Part shown: positions 7,442-16,538 of the stretch, in pieces
Position numbering within the stretch: the first letter of the stretch is position 1
Layout of the letters: every line of letters begins with the position of its first letter
DNA from: CBDUXT01 sp965371245
Lineage (GTDB): Bacteria; Planctomycetota; Phycisphaerae; UBA1845
Direction of reading: 5' to 3'
Length of the DNA stretch: 64,000 nucleotides
Assembly (NCBI GenBank): GCA_965371245.1
Contig: CBDUXT010000016.1
Location: forward strand, 9,418-73,417
Translations under genes and position numbers: made by a program
The notes under the pieces: model-generated
What the model saw: the letters and a program-made list of their open reading frames with translations, nothing else
Database searches by the model: none
What the model was told of the DNA's origin: nothing

Positions 7442-10009
7442 CTACACGTCCAGGTTCTTCACGTTCACCGCGTTCTCTTCGATGAACCGGCGGCGTTCCT
7501 CGACGTTCTCGCCCATCAGGAGGCGGAAGATGCGGTCGGCCTCGCGGGCGTCCAGGTCGGCCTGCTCCAGGTCCGTCGTGTCTTCCGACACCACCACGCG
7601 AAGGAGCGTCCGTTTGGTCCGATCCATCGTGGTCTCCCAGAGTTCGTCGGCGTTCATCTCGCCCAGACCCTTGAAGCGCTTGATCTGAAGCCCCTCGCGC
7701 CCCATGTCGCGGATGCCCGGCGCCACCTGGGAAAGGTTGTCCAACTCCATGAGCTTGCCGTCGGCCTCGCGAAGGATGAACTTGGCCGGGGGCAACTCGC
7801 CGGTGACCAGTTCTTCGCGCACGAGGAACAAATCGTCAATCGATATGCCGAATGACTCGATCTTCTCGATGATCTCGTCCAAAACCCGACACTCGGCCAA
7901 GGCATAGCGAACGATCCGGTGGGCGGGCAGGTCACCGTCGCCGTTCTTCCGGCCGTTCTCGGCGGAGGCAAGCGCGACGTGCCTTGCTTCGGTCACCTCG
8001 ACGTCGCCATGCGCTCCGGATTCCGTCTCACGAAGCCTGGTCAGGTCGTCCTCCGTGTGGAGGAATCGCCGCTCCGGAACGGGCTGTTGAGGTCGATAGA
8101 TGTACACAAGCATTTTGGGCAGCCCGTGTTCTTGGTCGCGGTGCTCGCGCACCAACTCCTCGAACCGCACACCGCGCCGCGCCAACACGCGGGTCTGGGC
8201 ATCGAGCGCGTCAAGTTGCTCGGTGAACGTCTTGAGTGCCGCGCCGTCGATCACGCGCTCCTCGCGGCCATCCTCATGCACCAACAGTGCGGCGCCGGTA
8301 AGGCCCAACTCCGCCAGCTTCTGGTTGAGCACGCGATCGTCGAGCAGGTACTCGACCTGCTTGCCCTTTTTGACCTGATACAGCGGCGGCTGGGCAACGT
8401 ACACGTGCCCCGCGTCAAGCAGCGGCCTCATGTGACGAAACAGGAACGTCAGCAACAGTGTGCGAATGTGTGAGCCATCGACGTCCGCATCGGTCATGAT
8501 GATGAGCTTGCCATAGCGGCACTTCTTAACGTCGAACTCTTCCTTGCCGATCCCGCAGCCGACGGCGGAAATCAACTTCGTGATCTCGTCATGGGCCAGC
8601 ATCTTGTCAACGCGAGCTTTTTCGACGTTGAGAATCTTACCCTTTAGCGGCAGGATCGCCTGTGTAAGCGAATCGCGCCCCTGCTTGGCGATGCCGCCGG
8701 CCGAGTCACCCTCTACCATGTATAGCTCGGTCGAGTCTCGGTCCTTGCTGCGGCAGTCCCACAGCTTCCCCGGCAAGCCGCCGCCGCCCAATGCACTCTT
8801 GCGAGTCAGATCGCGCGCTCGGCGAGCCGCCTCTCGAGCCTGAGCCGCCTGAATGCTCTTCTGGACGATCCGCTTGGCCTCGGTCGGGTTCTCCTCGAAG
8901 TAGTTGCCCAGCTTCTCGTTGAGCACCTGTTGCAAGAACGTCTCGACCTCGGGATTGAGAAGCTTGACCTTGGTCTGGGCCTCGAACTTCGGATCGGGCA
9001 ACTTGATGGAGACGATGGCCGTCAACCCCTCGCGCCAATCGTCGCCCGTCACGGTGGTGTTGCCCTTGATCAGATTGTTCTTCCTCGCGTAGCCGCTCGC
9101 GACGCGCGACACCGAGGCCTTGAAGGCTGACATGTGCGTGCCGCCGTGGATGTTCGGTATGTTGTTCGCAAAACAAACGACGTTCTCGGTGTAGCTGTTG
9201 GTAAAGAGAAGCACAACCTCACAAACCATCCGGCTTTTTAGATCCTCCCCCTTGATCACGATGGGCACCTTGTGCAAACACTCCGTCCCGCCGGAAAGAT
9301 GCTTGCAGAACTCCTTGAGCCCGTCCTCAAAGCAGAACTCGCACTCGCGGCCGCCCTTGTCGTCGATCAGCCGAATGCGCAGCCCGCTGTTGAGATACGC
9401 CAACTCACGGACTCGCGCCTGCAATGTTTCGTACTTGAATTCGCTGTCACCGAAGACGTTCGGATCCGGCTTGAACTCGATGGTCGTCCCGGTCCGGTCC
9501 GACTCCGCCTCGCGACGGAGCTCCTGGTTCGTTTCGCCCCGCCGGAAACTCATCGTGTGCTCGTACCCATCCCGCTGAACGGTCACGCGCAGCCACTCGC
9601 TCAGCGCATTGACGATGCTGACCCCCAGCCCGTGCAGCCCGCCCGACACCTTGTAGCTCTGGCTATCGAACTTCGCCCCGGCATTGAGCACCGTCATTAC
9701 GATTTCCAGCGCCGGTCGCCCGTTGAGCCGAGGGTTCTCGTGCTGCACAGGCCCCACCGGAATCCCTCGCCCATTGTCCACCACCGTACAACTGCCGTCG
9801 GCGTTCAGATGCACCAGGACGGAATCGCAAAGCCCTTCCAGTGCCTCATCGACGGCGTTGTCGATGACCTCGTACACCAGATGATGCATGCCCGCCGACC
9901 CCGTGCCGCCGATGTACATCGCGGGGTTCTGCTGAACCGCTTTGAGCCCCTCGAGGACCGTAATGCTCGACTCATCGTACCGCGTCTGTGTCGTAGTTGT
10001 GTCACTCAT
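7442..10009 (-). CDS. gyrB: DNA gyrase subunit B
   Basis: ATP-dependent negative supercoiling, with GyrA (not in the window). The GHKL ATPase has YEVIDNAVDEALEG and VDNGRGIPV; the transducer follows; Toprim has EGDSAGG, PLKGKILNVEKAR and MTDADVDGSHIRTLLLTF; the tail has RFKGLGEMNADELWETTMD. At 855 residues it is longer than B. subtilis GyrB (about 640). The extra 200 or so residues lie between FRHMRPLLDAGHVYVAQPPLYQ and the C-terminal GLGEM block, the same site as the insert in E. coli GyrB but with different sequence. Its ATG overlaps the dciA stop by 4 bases, so it is the last gene of a dnaA-dnaN-dciA-gyrB set. Ends converge with the plus-strand cluster at 7359. Confidence 0.97.
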   Translation of the reverse strand: MSDTTTTQTRYDESSITVLEGLKAVQQNPAMYIGGTGSAGMHHLVYEVIDNAVDEALEGLCDSVLVHLNADGSCTVVDNGRGIPVGPVQHENPRLNGRPALEIVMTVLNAGAKFDSQSYKVSGGLHGLGVSIVNALSEWLRVTVQRDGYEHTMSFRRGETNQELRREAESDRTGTTIEFKPDPNVFGDSEFKYETLQARVRELAYLNSGLRIRLIDDKGGRECEFCFEDGLKEFCKHLSGGTECLHKVPIVIKGEDLKSRMVCEVVLLFTNSYTENVVCFANNIPNIHGGTHMSAFKASVSRVASGYARKNNLIKGNTTVTGDDWREGLTAIVSIKLPDPKFEAQTKVKLLNPEVETFLQQVLNEKLGNYFEENPTEAKRIVQKSIQAAQAREAARRARDLTRKSALGGGGLPGKLWDCRSKDRDSTELYMVEGDSAGGIAKQGRDSLTQAILPLKGKILNVEKARVDKMLAHDEITKLISAVGCGIGKEEFDVKKCRYGKLIIMTDADVDGSHIRTLLLTFLFRHMRPLLDAGHVYVAQPPLYQVKKGKQVEYLLDDRVLNQKLAELGLTGAALLVHEDGREERVIDGAALKTFTEQLDALDAQTRVLARRGVRFEELVREHRDQEHGLPKMLVYIYRPQQPVPERRFLHTEDDLTRLRETESGAHGDVEVTEARHVALASAENGRKNGDGDLPAHRIVRYALAECRVLDEIIEKIESFGISIDDLFLVREELVTGELPPAKFILREADGKLMELDNLSQVAPGIRDMGREGLQIKRFKGLGEMNADELWETTMDRTKRTLLRVVVSEDTTDLEQADLDAREADRIFRLLMGENVEERRRFIEENAVNVKNLDV

Positions 10010-10404
10010 GGTTTCGAATCTTCCGGGTCGTCCCGCTCCACCCCCGGAAGGGACTCCCCGCGTGTACCGGCCTCGAAACGAACGCGACCGACAAACCGCC
10101 GGACGCGACTCTCGGCCAACGCCCGCTCAATAATCCCCAGCCACTGGATACGCATCGCATACAAGAAACCAGGCGGATCGACCTCGATCAACAACGCGTC
10201 ACGCGTTGATCGAAGCCGGCAATGGCTCTGGAACATCTCGTCCGTGCATCCGGCGATCACCGAGCGGACGACCTCATCCAGCGGCGGATTCGCGGCCGCC
10301 GCGGCACCGGCGATACGTTGCAGGGCCGCCCCGAGCGGGCGCACCCGTTCGCGCCGGACTCTGTTGCGTTGCACCCATTCAAGTCGCCTATCCACGGGGA
10401 TCAA
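10006..10404 (-). CDS. dciA: DUF721 protein, DciA-type replicative helicase loader
   Basis: A 132-residue protein between dnaN and gyrB, the classic place for DUF721/DciA. The core RSTRDALLIEVDPPGFLYAMRIQWLGIIERAL matches the DciA KH-like domain (L-x-V-x-V..... W-x-x-x-L pattern). DciA proteins help load or operate DnaB helicase in bacteria lacking DnaC or DnaI. The start is a TTG 2 bases after the dnaN stop; the stop overlaps gyrB, so all three are probably co-translated. The acidic C-terminal tail (GVERDDPEDSKP) is probably disordered. Confidence 0.75.
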   Translation of the reverse strand: MIPVDRRLEWVQRNRVRRERVRPLGAALQRIAGAAAAANPPLDEVVRSVIAGCTDEMFQSHCRLRSTRDALLIEVDPPGFLYAMRIQWLGIIERALAESRVRRFVGRVRFEAGTRGESLPGVERDDPEDSKP

Positions 10405-10406
10405 CC

Positions 10407-11507
10407 CTACGAAAGGTTTACCGGCATGACCACATACACGAAATCATCGCCCAGGCGAATCAGCCCTGGACGATTGGCTTCTTTCACCGCAAACGTGATC
10501 TTCTCCGCGTGGACAATCCGAAGCATATCCAACAAGAACACCGGGTTAAAACCAATGTCGATCGCCGCGCCGCGATACTCAATGGGCAGCGACACCGTCG
10601 CCTCCCCCTGCTCCGGCGCCCGGCTCGAAAGTGTCAGTTGCCCTTCTGCAAACGAAAATCGCACGCCCTTGGATTCCTCGTTGGTCAGAAGAGCCGCCTG
10701 CTTGAGCGCACTGAGGAACTCTGCCGTGTTCAGTGTTGCAACCTGGTCACAATCCGACGGGATCACGTCCTCATACTTGGGAAACTGCCCCTCCACGAGG
10801 GCGCTGCCCACCAGGGCCCGCCCCGTGTCGAAGAGAACCTGGTTGGTGCTGATCTTGATGCCCACGCGCGCGTCCGAATCAGCCGACAGATGCCCAAGAA
10901 GCGAAAGCGCCTTACTCGGCACGATCGCCACCGCGTCTGTCGGCTCGCTCCCGGCGAGCAACTCACCATGAGCAACCGCGAGCCGACGCCCATCGGTGGC
11001 CGCCAGCGTCAACTTCTCCCCCTTGAGGACCCACAGCACCCCGTTGATCGCATATCGCGTGCTTTCGCGGGCTGCGGCAAAGGAGGTCAGCTCGATCAAC
11101 CGCCGCAGCCGCTCATGCTCGATGGCGAAGTCCGGGTCGCCCTCCATCTCGGGCACCGCGGGGAACTCGGCCGCTTCCTGCATGACAATCTGAAAATGGC
11201 TGCCCGCACCGCGGATATGCAACGAGTTCTTGATAACCTCAAAGCTAAGCAACTCGTCTCCACACTCATGGACGATCTTGCTTAGTGTGTCCGCCACAAC
11301 CAGCGTCGTCCCTGGGGTATCGACCTCCACCTGCGTCACCGCAACGCGCAGGCTTAGCTCCAGGTCAGTCGCCGACAGAAGCAAGACGTCGGACTGCGCC
11401 TCAAGACGGACGCAGCGGAGGATCTCCTTGGGCGTTCGCGCAGCCGCGACGCTGCAAACCGCGCCCAGCGCATCGCCCATCTCCTGGCGGTTGAATCGAA
11501 GCTTCAT
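10407..11507 (-). CDS. dnaN: DNA polymerase III subunit beta (sliding clamp)
   Basis: A 366-residue protein of normal length. The N-terminus MKLRFNRQEMGDALGAVCSV, the repeated clamp domains with TDLELSLRV, TDGRRLAVAHGEL and FPKYEDVIPSD, and the C-terminal YVVMPVNLS are diagnostic. It forms the dimeric ring that tethers DNA polymerase. The ATG at 11507 has a good AAAGGAAG ribosome site 6 bases upstream. It is preceded by a 299-base spacer after dnaA that has origin-like features, and followed by dciA after 2 bases. recF, which often follows dnaN, is absent here. Confidence 0.96.
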   Translation of the reverse strand: MKLRFNRQEMGDALGAVCSVAAARTPKEILRCVRLEAQSDVLLLSATDLELSLRVAVTQVEVDTPGTTLVVADTLSKIVHECGDELLSFEVIKNSLHIRGAGSHFQIVMQEAAEFPAVPEMEGDPDFAIEHERLRRLIELTSFAAARESTRYAINGVLWVLKGEKLTLAATDGRRLAVAHGELLAGSEPTDAVAIVPSKALSLLGHLSADSDARVGIKISTNQVLFDTGRALVGSALVEGQFPKYEDVIPSDCDQVATLNTAEFLSALKQAALLTNEESKGVRFSFAEGQLTLSSRAPEQGEATVSLPIEYRGAAIDIGFNPVFLLDMLRIVHAEKITFAVKEANRPGLIRLGDDFVYVVMPVNLS

Positions 11508-11806
11508 GAGGAGCTTCCTTTCTCAGCTAAGTCACCGGAGGGGCCGATGTTCTTTCTCTGGTCTAATCTCATAGAATAAATCTAGTAGTCATAGTAGCGC
11601 GTGTGAAATCCGTGCGTAGCAAGTTCGCACCAGCCGAAAGTGGCGTGAACCCGCGGCCCGAACGGTCGTTTGGTCCCAAAACATTTTGGCGAGCCTGTTG
11701 ACAACACGGTGAGTCCCCCGGGCAAACGTACCGAGGGGACACCGACCGTACCCTGCCCTGTGGACTGGAGCCCGAGACTAACGCTGAATCGCACAGCCTG
11801 GCGCCG
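11508..11806. other. dnaA-dnaN spacer, candidate replication origin (oriC)
   Basis: No gene is present. Read on the minus strand (the sense of dnaA and dnaN), the spacer holds partial DnaA-box matches: CAGTCCACA near 11760 (6 of 9 to TTATCCACA), TTGTCAACA near 11698 (7 of 9) and GATTTCACA near 11607. A GC-rich CGCG follows, then CTACTATGACTACTA (11583-11597), which looks like a DnaA-trio run, then AT-rich GATTTATTCTATGAG. The order box, GC clamp, trio, AT-rich DNA is that of a basal unwinding system. The boxes are weak, so this is a candidate only. Confidence 0.4.
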
Positions 11807-13126
11807 CTAATAGGTGGCATTTTTCACCTCGGTCGTGATCTCGTCAAGGATCGTACGGAGTTCGGGATCTTCGCTGGCAACCCGCCCGATCGAGCGACTG
11901 GCGTGAAGAACGGTGCTGTGGTCCCGACCGCCGAAATAACCGCCGATTTCCTGAAGGCTCTGTGAGGTAAGCTGCCGCGCAAGGTACATGCACACGTGCC
12001 GCGGCTGCGTGATAGCCTTGGAACGCTTCTTGCCCTGAAGGTCCGAGACCTTGACGCTAAAGCGCTGGGCGGCCACCTCAAGAATCGTCGGGATTCGGAT
12101 GGAACGCGTTGGCTCCGCCCCGAGGGCTACCCGTGCGACGTTCAATGTAATCGCTCCAGACTCCGTCTGGCTGAGGGCGTCGATCTTGATCAAGGCGCCC
12201 TCCAGGTCGCGAATGTTCGTGTCGATGCGGCTGGCAACGAAGTGTACGACATCCTCAGGCACTTCGATACAGCGGAGCTTCGCTTTCTTGCGGACGATAG
12301 CCATTCGTGTTTCGAGGCACGGGCGGTCCAAAAGGGCCACCAAGCCGGAGTTGAAACGACTGACGAGACGCTCTTCGAGTGCGGGAATCTCCGCGGGCAA
12401 ACAGTCGGCTGAAAGAATGATCTGCCGCTGCGTCTGGTACAGCGTGTTGAAGGTGTGGAAGAACTCCTCCTGGCTCCGTTCTCGTTCCGCCAGGAACTGA
12501 ATGTCGTCTATCACGAGCATATCGACGTGCCGATACCGGTGGCGGAACTCGTGGAGGGCGCCGTTTTCCACGGCCTCGATGAAGTGATTAATGAATGTCT
12601 CGCACGAAATGTACAGGCTGGTTGCCTCAGGCGTTCGAGCTTGTACCGTGTGACAAATAGCCTGCATCAAGTGCGTCTTCCCCAGCCCGACGGGTCCGTA
12701 CAAGAAGAACGGGTTGTAGGACCGTCCAGGGTCGCCGGCGACCGCGACGGCGGCGGCATGGGCCAGCCGGTTGCACGGACCGGTCACGAAGTGATCGAAG
12801 GTATACTCGCCGTTCAGTCGAACGGCTTCAGCCCGATCAGAGGGAGAAACGCCGCCGGTACTCGTGTCTTCGGTATCAAAGGCGACAGTGACCAATCGCC
12901 CGGTGGCGGCCTGAGCAGCTTCGCAAAAGACCGAAAGACAGTGCTGGTGAAGGTACTGCGCCTGCGCCCGGTTCTGGGCTCGGATGCAAACCACGCCCCC
13001 GTCGATACTGTCCAGCGTAAGGTCGGAGAACCATGCACGAACAAGCTCGGGGTGTGTAACCCGCACCTGGGCCAGAATGTCAGTCCAAACTTTTCCGGGG
13101 GTTGTCACCAAAGTGTCCGCAACCAA
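11807..13126 (-). CDS. dnaA: Chromosomal replication initiator DnaA
   Basis: A 439-residue protein. Domain I spans residues 1-80 (VWTDILAQVRVTHPELVRAWF), with a short linker and then the AAA+ domain: Walker A GPVGLGKTH at 144-152, Walker B LVIDDIQFL around 204-212, sensor region LSADCLPAEIPALEERLVSR. The C-terminal domain IV binds DnaA boxes through GGRDHSTVLHA near residue 400. The start is a TTG at 13126; no ATG is in a better place and the ribosome site is weak (GGGAAA), which may keep expression low. It leads dnaA-dnaN-dciA-gyrB on the minus strand and marks the origin region. Confidence 0.96.
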   Translation of the reverse strand: MVADTLVTTPGKVWTDILAQVRVTHPELVRAWFSDLTLDSIDGGVVCIRAQNRAQAQYLHQHCLSVFCEAAQAATGRLVTVAFDTEDTSTGGVSPSDRAEAVRLNGEYTFDHFVTGPCNRLAHAAAVAVAGDPGRSYNPFFLYGPVGLGKTHLMQAICHTVQARTPEATSLYISCETFINHFIEAVENGALHEFRHRYRHVDMLVIDDIQFLAERERSQEEFFHTFNTLYQTQRQIILSADCLPAEIPALEERLVSRFNSGLVALLDRPCLETRMAIVRKKAKLRCIEVPEDVVHFVASRIDTNIRDLEGALIKIDALSQTESGAITLNVARVALGAEPTRSIRIPTILEVAAQRFSVKVSDLQGKKRSKAITQPRHVCMYLARQLTSQSLQEIGGYFGGRDHSTVLHASRSIGRVASEDPELRTILDEITTEVKNATY

Positions 13127-13482
13127 TGCTTTCCCGTCCGAGGCGCGCCGGGGGGTAACTATGAAAAGGAGTGGTCACCGCTGAGATGCCGACGGCAAGA
13201 GCGTTAGGCCTTGCACGCCGGACGCGCCCTCCACGCCAAAGGGACCATGCTACCAGGAGCCGCGCGTGAACGCCAGTGGTCGTAAGGCGCGCAGCGGGCA
13301 GGGGGCGGGTTACAGAGCACCGGGCGCGAGCCCGGTGACATGTTGACGCAGGGGTCAGCAGGCTGGCGCCTGCAGCTCTGCCTTGCGTCCCCGTCCCGCG
13401 ACTATTGGGTCCGATCGAGCCGCCAGCGGCACGCAAGGTCATGTTTGCAAAGGCTTTAGCTCTTGAGCCAGAGCAGCGGGGG
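13127..13482. other. Intergenic region upstream of dnaA
   Basis: No gene is visible. The stretch holds a perfect 8-bp hairpin CACCGGGC-GCGA-GCCCGGTG at 13318-13337 and GC-rich sequence, but no clear DnaA boxes or AT-rich tract. It must contain the dnaA promoter and the end of the methyltransferase transcript, though I could not pick either with confidence. Confidence 0.5.
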
Positions 13483-14331
13483 CTAACGATCGCAGGGCGG
13501 CCCGGCCTTCTGGGCCACGAATAGCGACATGTGATGAGTCAGGGGGCAAAAGATCTGTTCGAACATCCACCGGCTCCAATAGCCGGCGTTCGACGTGATC
13601 GGCGTATCATATCGCCTCTGTAGAAACGCCCGGCCAACGGCGAACTCGTCCTTCATCCCCTTCAGGGCATCAAAACGGTGCAACCGCAAGACGCGAAAGC
13701 CATGGTGCTCGAGCGCCCGACGAACCTCGCCCGTTGAAAGCAGGTATTGGTAAAACTCGAAGGCCGGGTCGCGCGGACGGTCGGCCTCAAAGAGATTGAG
13801 GCGCATCTTGATTCGGCGAATCAGGTTGAGCGCGGGAAAGCTGATCGCCAGGAACCCCCCAGGCTGCAAGAGGCGCCACTTTTCGTCCAGGAGTACGTCC
13901 CAGTCAACCTCGCGGTGCTCGATCACTCCAAGGGAGTAGATCAAGCGGAACGTCGAATCCGGGAACTTGGTGGCGTAGACGTCCTGGCACAGTAGGTCGA
14001 GATTTGGAAACCGCGCTCGTACGGCGTCAAGCGTCGGGTCGCTGGTGTCAATCCCCGTGACCGTGAAGCCCGCCTTGTCAATAAGTTGAACGATCGCCGC
14101 CATTCCGCACCCTGCTTCCAAAATGCGATCCTCGCGCGAGAGGCCGAGCCGCCCCGGAAGCGAGAGGCAGAAACGCAGATACCGGTTCGGTATCGGCTTT
14201 CTCTGAGGGGGCGGCTTGCCAAGAGCCTCGACTTGCGACAGCCAGTGGTCAGTCCAAAACGCGCGCATGTCGGACTTGCGAAAGCAGGCGATGCACCGGG
14301 CCTCCGGCCGCTGCTGTTTCCAAAGGCTCAT
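13483..14331 (-). CDS. SAM-dependent methyltransferase with N-terminal CxxC
   Basis: A 282-residue protein. The N-terminal CIACFRKSDMRAFWTDHW is followed by a class I methyltransferase: motif I ILEAGCGMAAIVQLI, motif II VTGIDTSDPTLDAVRARFP, then YSLGVIEHREVDWDVLLDEKWRLLQPGGFL. The C-terminal 110 residues are basic and aromatic (RRIKMRLNLFEADRP) and end in VAQKAG. The ATG at 14331 follows AAGGAG by 5 bases and is preferred over a longer frame to 14385. Methyltransferases of this build often act on sugars or lipids in surface polysaccharide pathways, but the substrate here is not known. Confidence 0.78.
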   Translation of the reverse strand: MSLWKQQRPEARCIACFRKSDMRAFWTDHWLSQVEALGKPPPQRKPIPNRYLRFCLSLPGRLGLSREDRILEAGCGMAAIVQLIDKAGFTVTGIDTSDPTLDAVRARFPNLDLLCQDVYATKFPDSTFRLIYSLGVIEHREVDWDVLLDEKWRLLQPGGFLAISFPALNLIRRIKMRLNLFEADRPRDPAFEFYQYLLSTGEVRRALEHHGFRVLRLHRFDALKGMKDEFAVGRAFLQRRYDTPITSNAGYWSRWMFEQIFCPLTHHMSLFVAQKAGPPCDR

Positions 14332-14579
14332 GGGCGCTCCTTGGTCAAAGGGCTTCGGTCGGTACCTGTGCGAAGCGCGGCGCACGGCATCGGCGGCTTG
14401 TGCAAGAGGCGGAGATTCACCGTGGCTTCAGCTCGGGTCGGGGCCATGCTTTCGACATCGGCGATTCCACGCCTGGATGTCCAACCCGCGTCGTGCCCAT
14501 TTGAACGACGGGAGACGCCGGCTATGATGGCGCCGGCCCCGCCCGCCGTTGGCGCGAGATGGCCGACGGAGCGCCAAGG

Positions 14580-16538
14580 ATGAGCACCCGGAAGGTTCGT
14601 CTACAACCCCAGGCTTCCAAAGCCCAGCTCAGCCTCCCCTTTGGCGGGCCGGTTGCGAGGCAAACCACGTTGGCGCCCGGTCCAAGAGCCAAGCCGAAGA
14701 GCAAGATCACCGATGGCCCTCCGAAGGTGCCGGCGCGCCCACGAGCGCCCAAAGCCCGAGGTGCCACGGCCGAAACCCTTGCCAAACAGCAACGCGAAAT
14801 CTCCGTCTCCGAGTTCTTCGCCAAGAATCGCCACCTGTTGGGGTTCGACAACAAGCGAAAAGCGCTCCTGACGACTGTCAAGGAGGCGGTGGACAACAGC
14901 CTCGACGCCTGCGAAGAGGGCGGCATCCTTCCCGACATCGACATCGCCATCCGCCAGACCGATCAGGATCGGTTCCGGGTCACCGTTCGCGACAACGGTC
15001 CGGGCATCGTAAAGGCACAGATCCCCAACATCTTCGGGAAGCTTCTCTACGGCTCCAAGTTCCACCGACTCAAGATGTCGCGTGGACAGCAGGGCATCGG
15101 CATCAGTGCGGCCGGTATGTACGGGCTGATCACCACCGGCAAGCCCATCCACATCATCAGCCGCACAGGCCCAAAGGCGCAGGCCCACGATTACACGCTC
15201 GCCATCGACACCAAAAAGAACAAGCCGGACATCATCCGTGACGCGACGATCGAGGTGGATTGGCCCCGCGGCACACAGGTGACGATCCACCTTCAGGCCG
15301 CCTACAACAAGGGCCGTCAGAGCGTGGACGAGTACGTCGAGCTGACCGCCATCGCCAACCCTCATACGCGCTTCAGCTTTCACCCACCAACCGGCCCCAC
15401 CGTCGAGTTCCCCCGAGGCACGGAAACACTGCCCGAGGAAACCAGCGAGATCAAACCTCACCCCTACGGCATCGAACTGGGTACGTTTATCAAGATGCTC
15501 AAGGAGACCGACGCCAAGAAGGTGGGCGGGTTTCTTGCGGGCGAATTCTCTCGCGTTAGCTCGGCCGTAGCGAAGAAGGTGTGCGGTACCGCCGGTATTA
15601 CGCCCAACACCTGGGTAAGCGGAATCACGCCGCCGGTGGCCGAGAGGCTCTACCGCGCCCTACAGGAAACCAAGCTCAAGGCCCCATCGACAAACTGCCT
15701 GGCCCCCATGGGCGCCGAGACGATCCTGACGGGGCTGCTCAAGGAGATCAAAGCCGAGTTCTACACGGCCAGCACGCGACCGCCCAGTGTCTATCGCGGC
15801 AACCCCTTTCAGATCGAGGTGGGTTTGGCCTATGGCGGCGAACTGGGCTCCGATCATCGCGACGGCGACACCGACGATGACGAAAAACCCGGCCGGGCGC
15901 AGGCCCGCGTCATCCGCTTCGCCAACCGCGTGCCGCTGCTCTATCAGCAAAGCTCCTGCACGACGTTCAAGGCCGTCACCGAAATCAAGTGGAACAACTA
16001 CGGGTTGTCCCAGTCCACCGGTTCTCTCCCTCAGGCGCCGATCGTCATCTTCGTCCATATGGCCAGTGTGTGGGTTCCCTTCATCTCCGAGGGGAAGGAA
16101 GCCATCGCCGACTACGACGAGATTCGCAAGGAAGTCAAACTCGGCATCGCCGAATGCGGCCGGCGGCTGGGCATCCTGCTTCGGCGCAAGCGCAAGAAGG
16201 CGACCTATGCCAAGCGCCGCGACGTGTTCACGCGGTACATCAATGAGGTGGTCGAAGCGACACGCGCGCTCACAACGATCAACAAGGAGGACTTCCGCCG
16301 ATCGCTGGTGGAGCTGTCGCGGGCCTACACCGCCCAGGCCGACATGGAGTTCGACGAACACGGCAAAATCATCAAGAAGAGCCGGCACGTCGGCAACGAA
16401 CTGGGCCTCGCGGACACGGTGGTGGTCGATCGAGACACCGAGTCGCCCGATCCGACGGCACTATTCGCGGGGAGCAAGAAGCCGAAGAAGGGCAAGAAAA
16501 AGGCGCGCGCCGGAAAGACCAGGCGCAAGAACGGCTAG
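14580..16538 (+). CDS. top6B: DNA topoisomerase VI subunit B
   Basis: ATPase subunit of the type IIB topoisomerase, which with the Spo11-like A subunit passes one duplex through another. The GHKL motifs are clear: KEAVDNSLDACEE, VTVRDNGPGI, and SRGQQGIGISAAGMYG. The transducer carries ANRVPLLYQQSSC, and the C-terminus is strongly basic (KKPKKGKKKARAGKTRRKNG). A 60-residue basic N-terminal extension precedes the core, which starts near ISVSEFFAKNRHLLGFDNKR. Length is about 652. I prefer the ATG at 14580, behind GGAG, over one at 14559. The enzyme is mainly archaeal and plant and patchy in bacteria. No A subunit lies next to it or anywhere in the window. Confidence 0.92.
   Translation: MSTRKVRLQPQASKAQLSLPFGGPVARQTTLAPGPRAKPKSKITDGPPKVPARPRAPKARGATAETLAKQQREISVSEFFAKNRHLLGFDNKRKALLTTVKEAVDNSLDACEEGGILPDIDIAIRQTDQDRFRVTVRDNGPGIVKAQIPNIFGKLLYGSKFHRLKMSRGQQGIGISAAGMYGLITTGKPIHIISRTGPKAQAHDYTLAIDTKKNKPDIIRDATIEVDWPRGTQVTIHLQAAYNKGRQSVDEYVELTAIANPHTRFSFHPPTGPTVEFPRGTETLPEETSEIKPHPYGIELGTFIKMLKETDAKKVGGFLAGEFSRVSSAVAKKVCGTAGITPNTWVSGITPPVAERLYRALQETKLKAPSTNCLAPMGAETILTGLLKEIKAEFYTASTRPPSVYRGNPFQIEVGLAYGGELGSDHRDGDTDDDEKPGRAQARVIRFANRVPLLYQQSSCTTFKAVTEIKWNNYGLSQSTGSLPQAPIVIFVHMASVWVPFISEGKEAIADYDEIRKEVKLGIAECGRRLGILLRRKRKKATYAKRRDVFTRYINEVVEATRALTTINKEDFRRSLVELSRAYTAQADMEFDEHGKIIKKSRHVGNELGLADTVVVDRDTESPDPTALFAGSKKPKKGKKKARAGKTRRKNG

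Noticed and set aside
13127..13482. Origin of replication upstream of dnaA
   Set aside because: Only one GC-rich hairpin is seen and no DnaA boxes or AT-rich tract; the dnaA-dnaN spacer is a better candidate.
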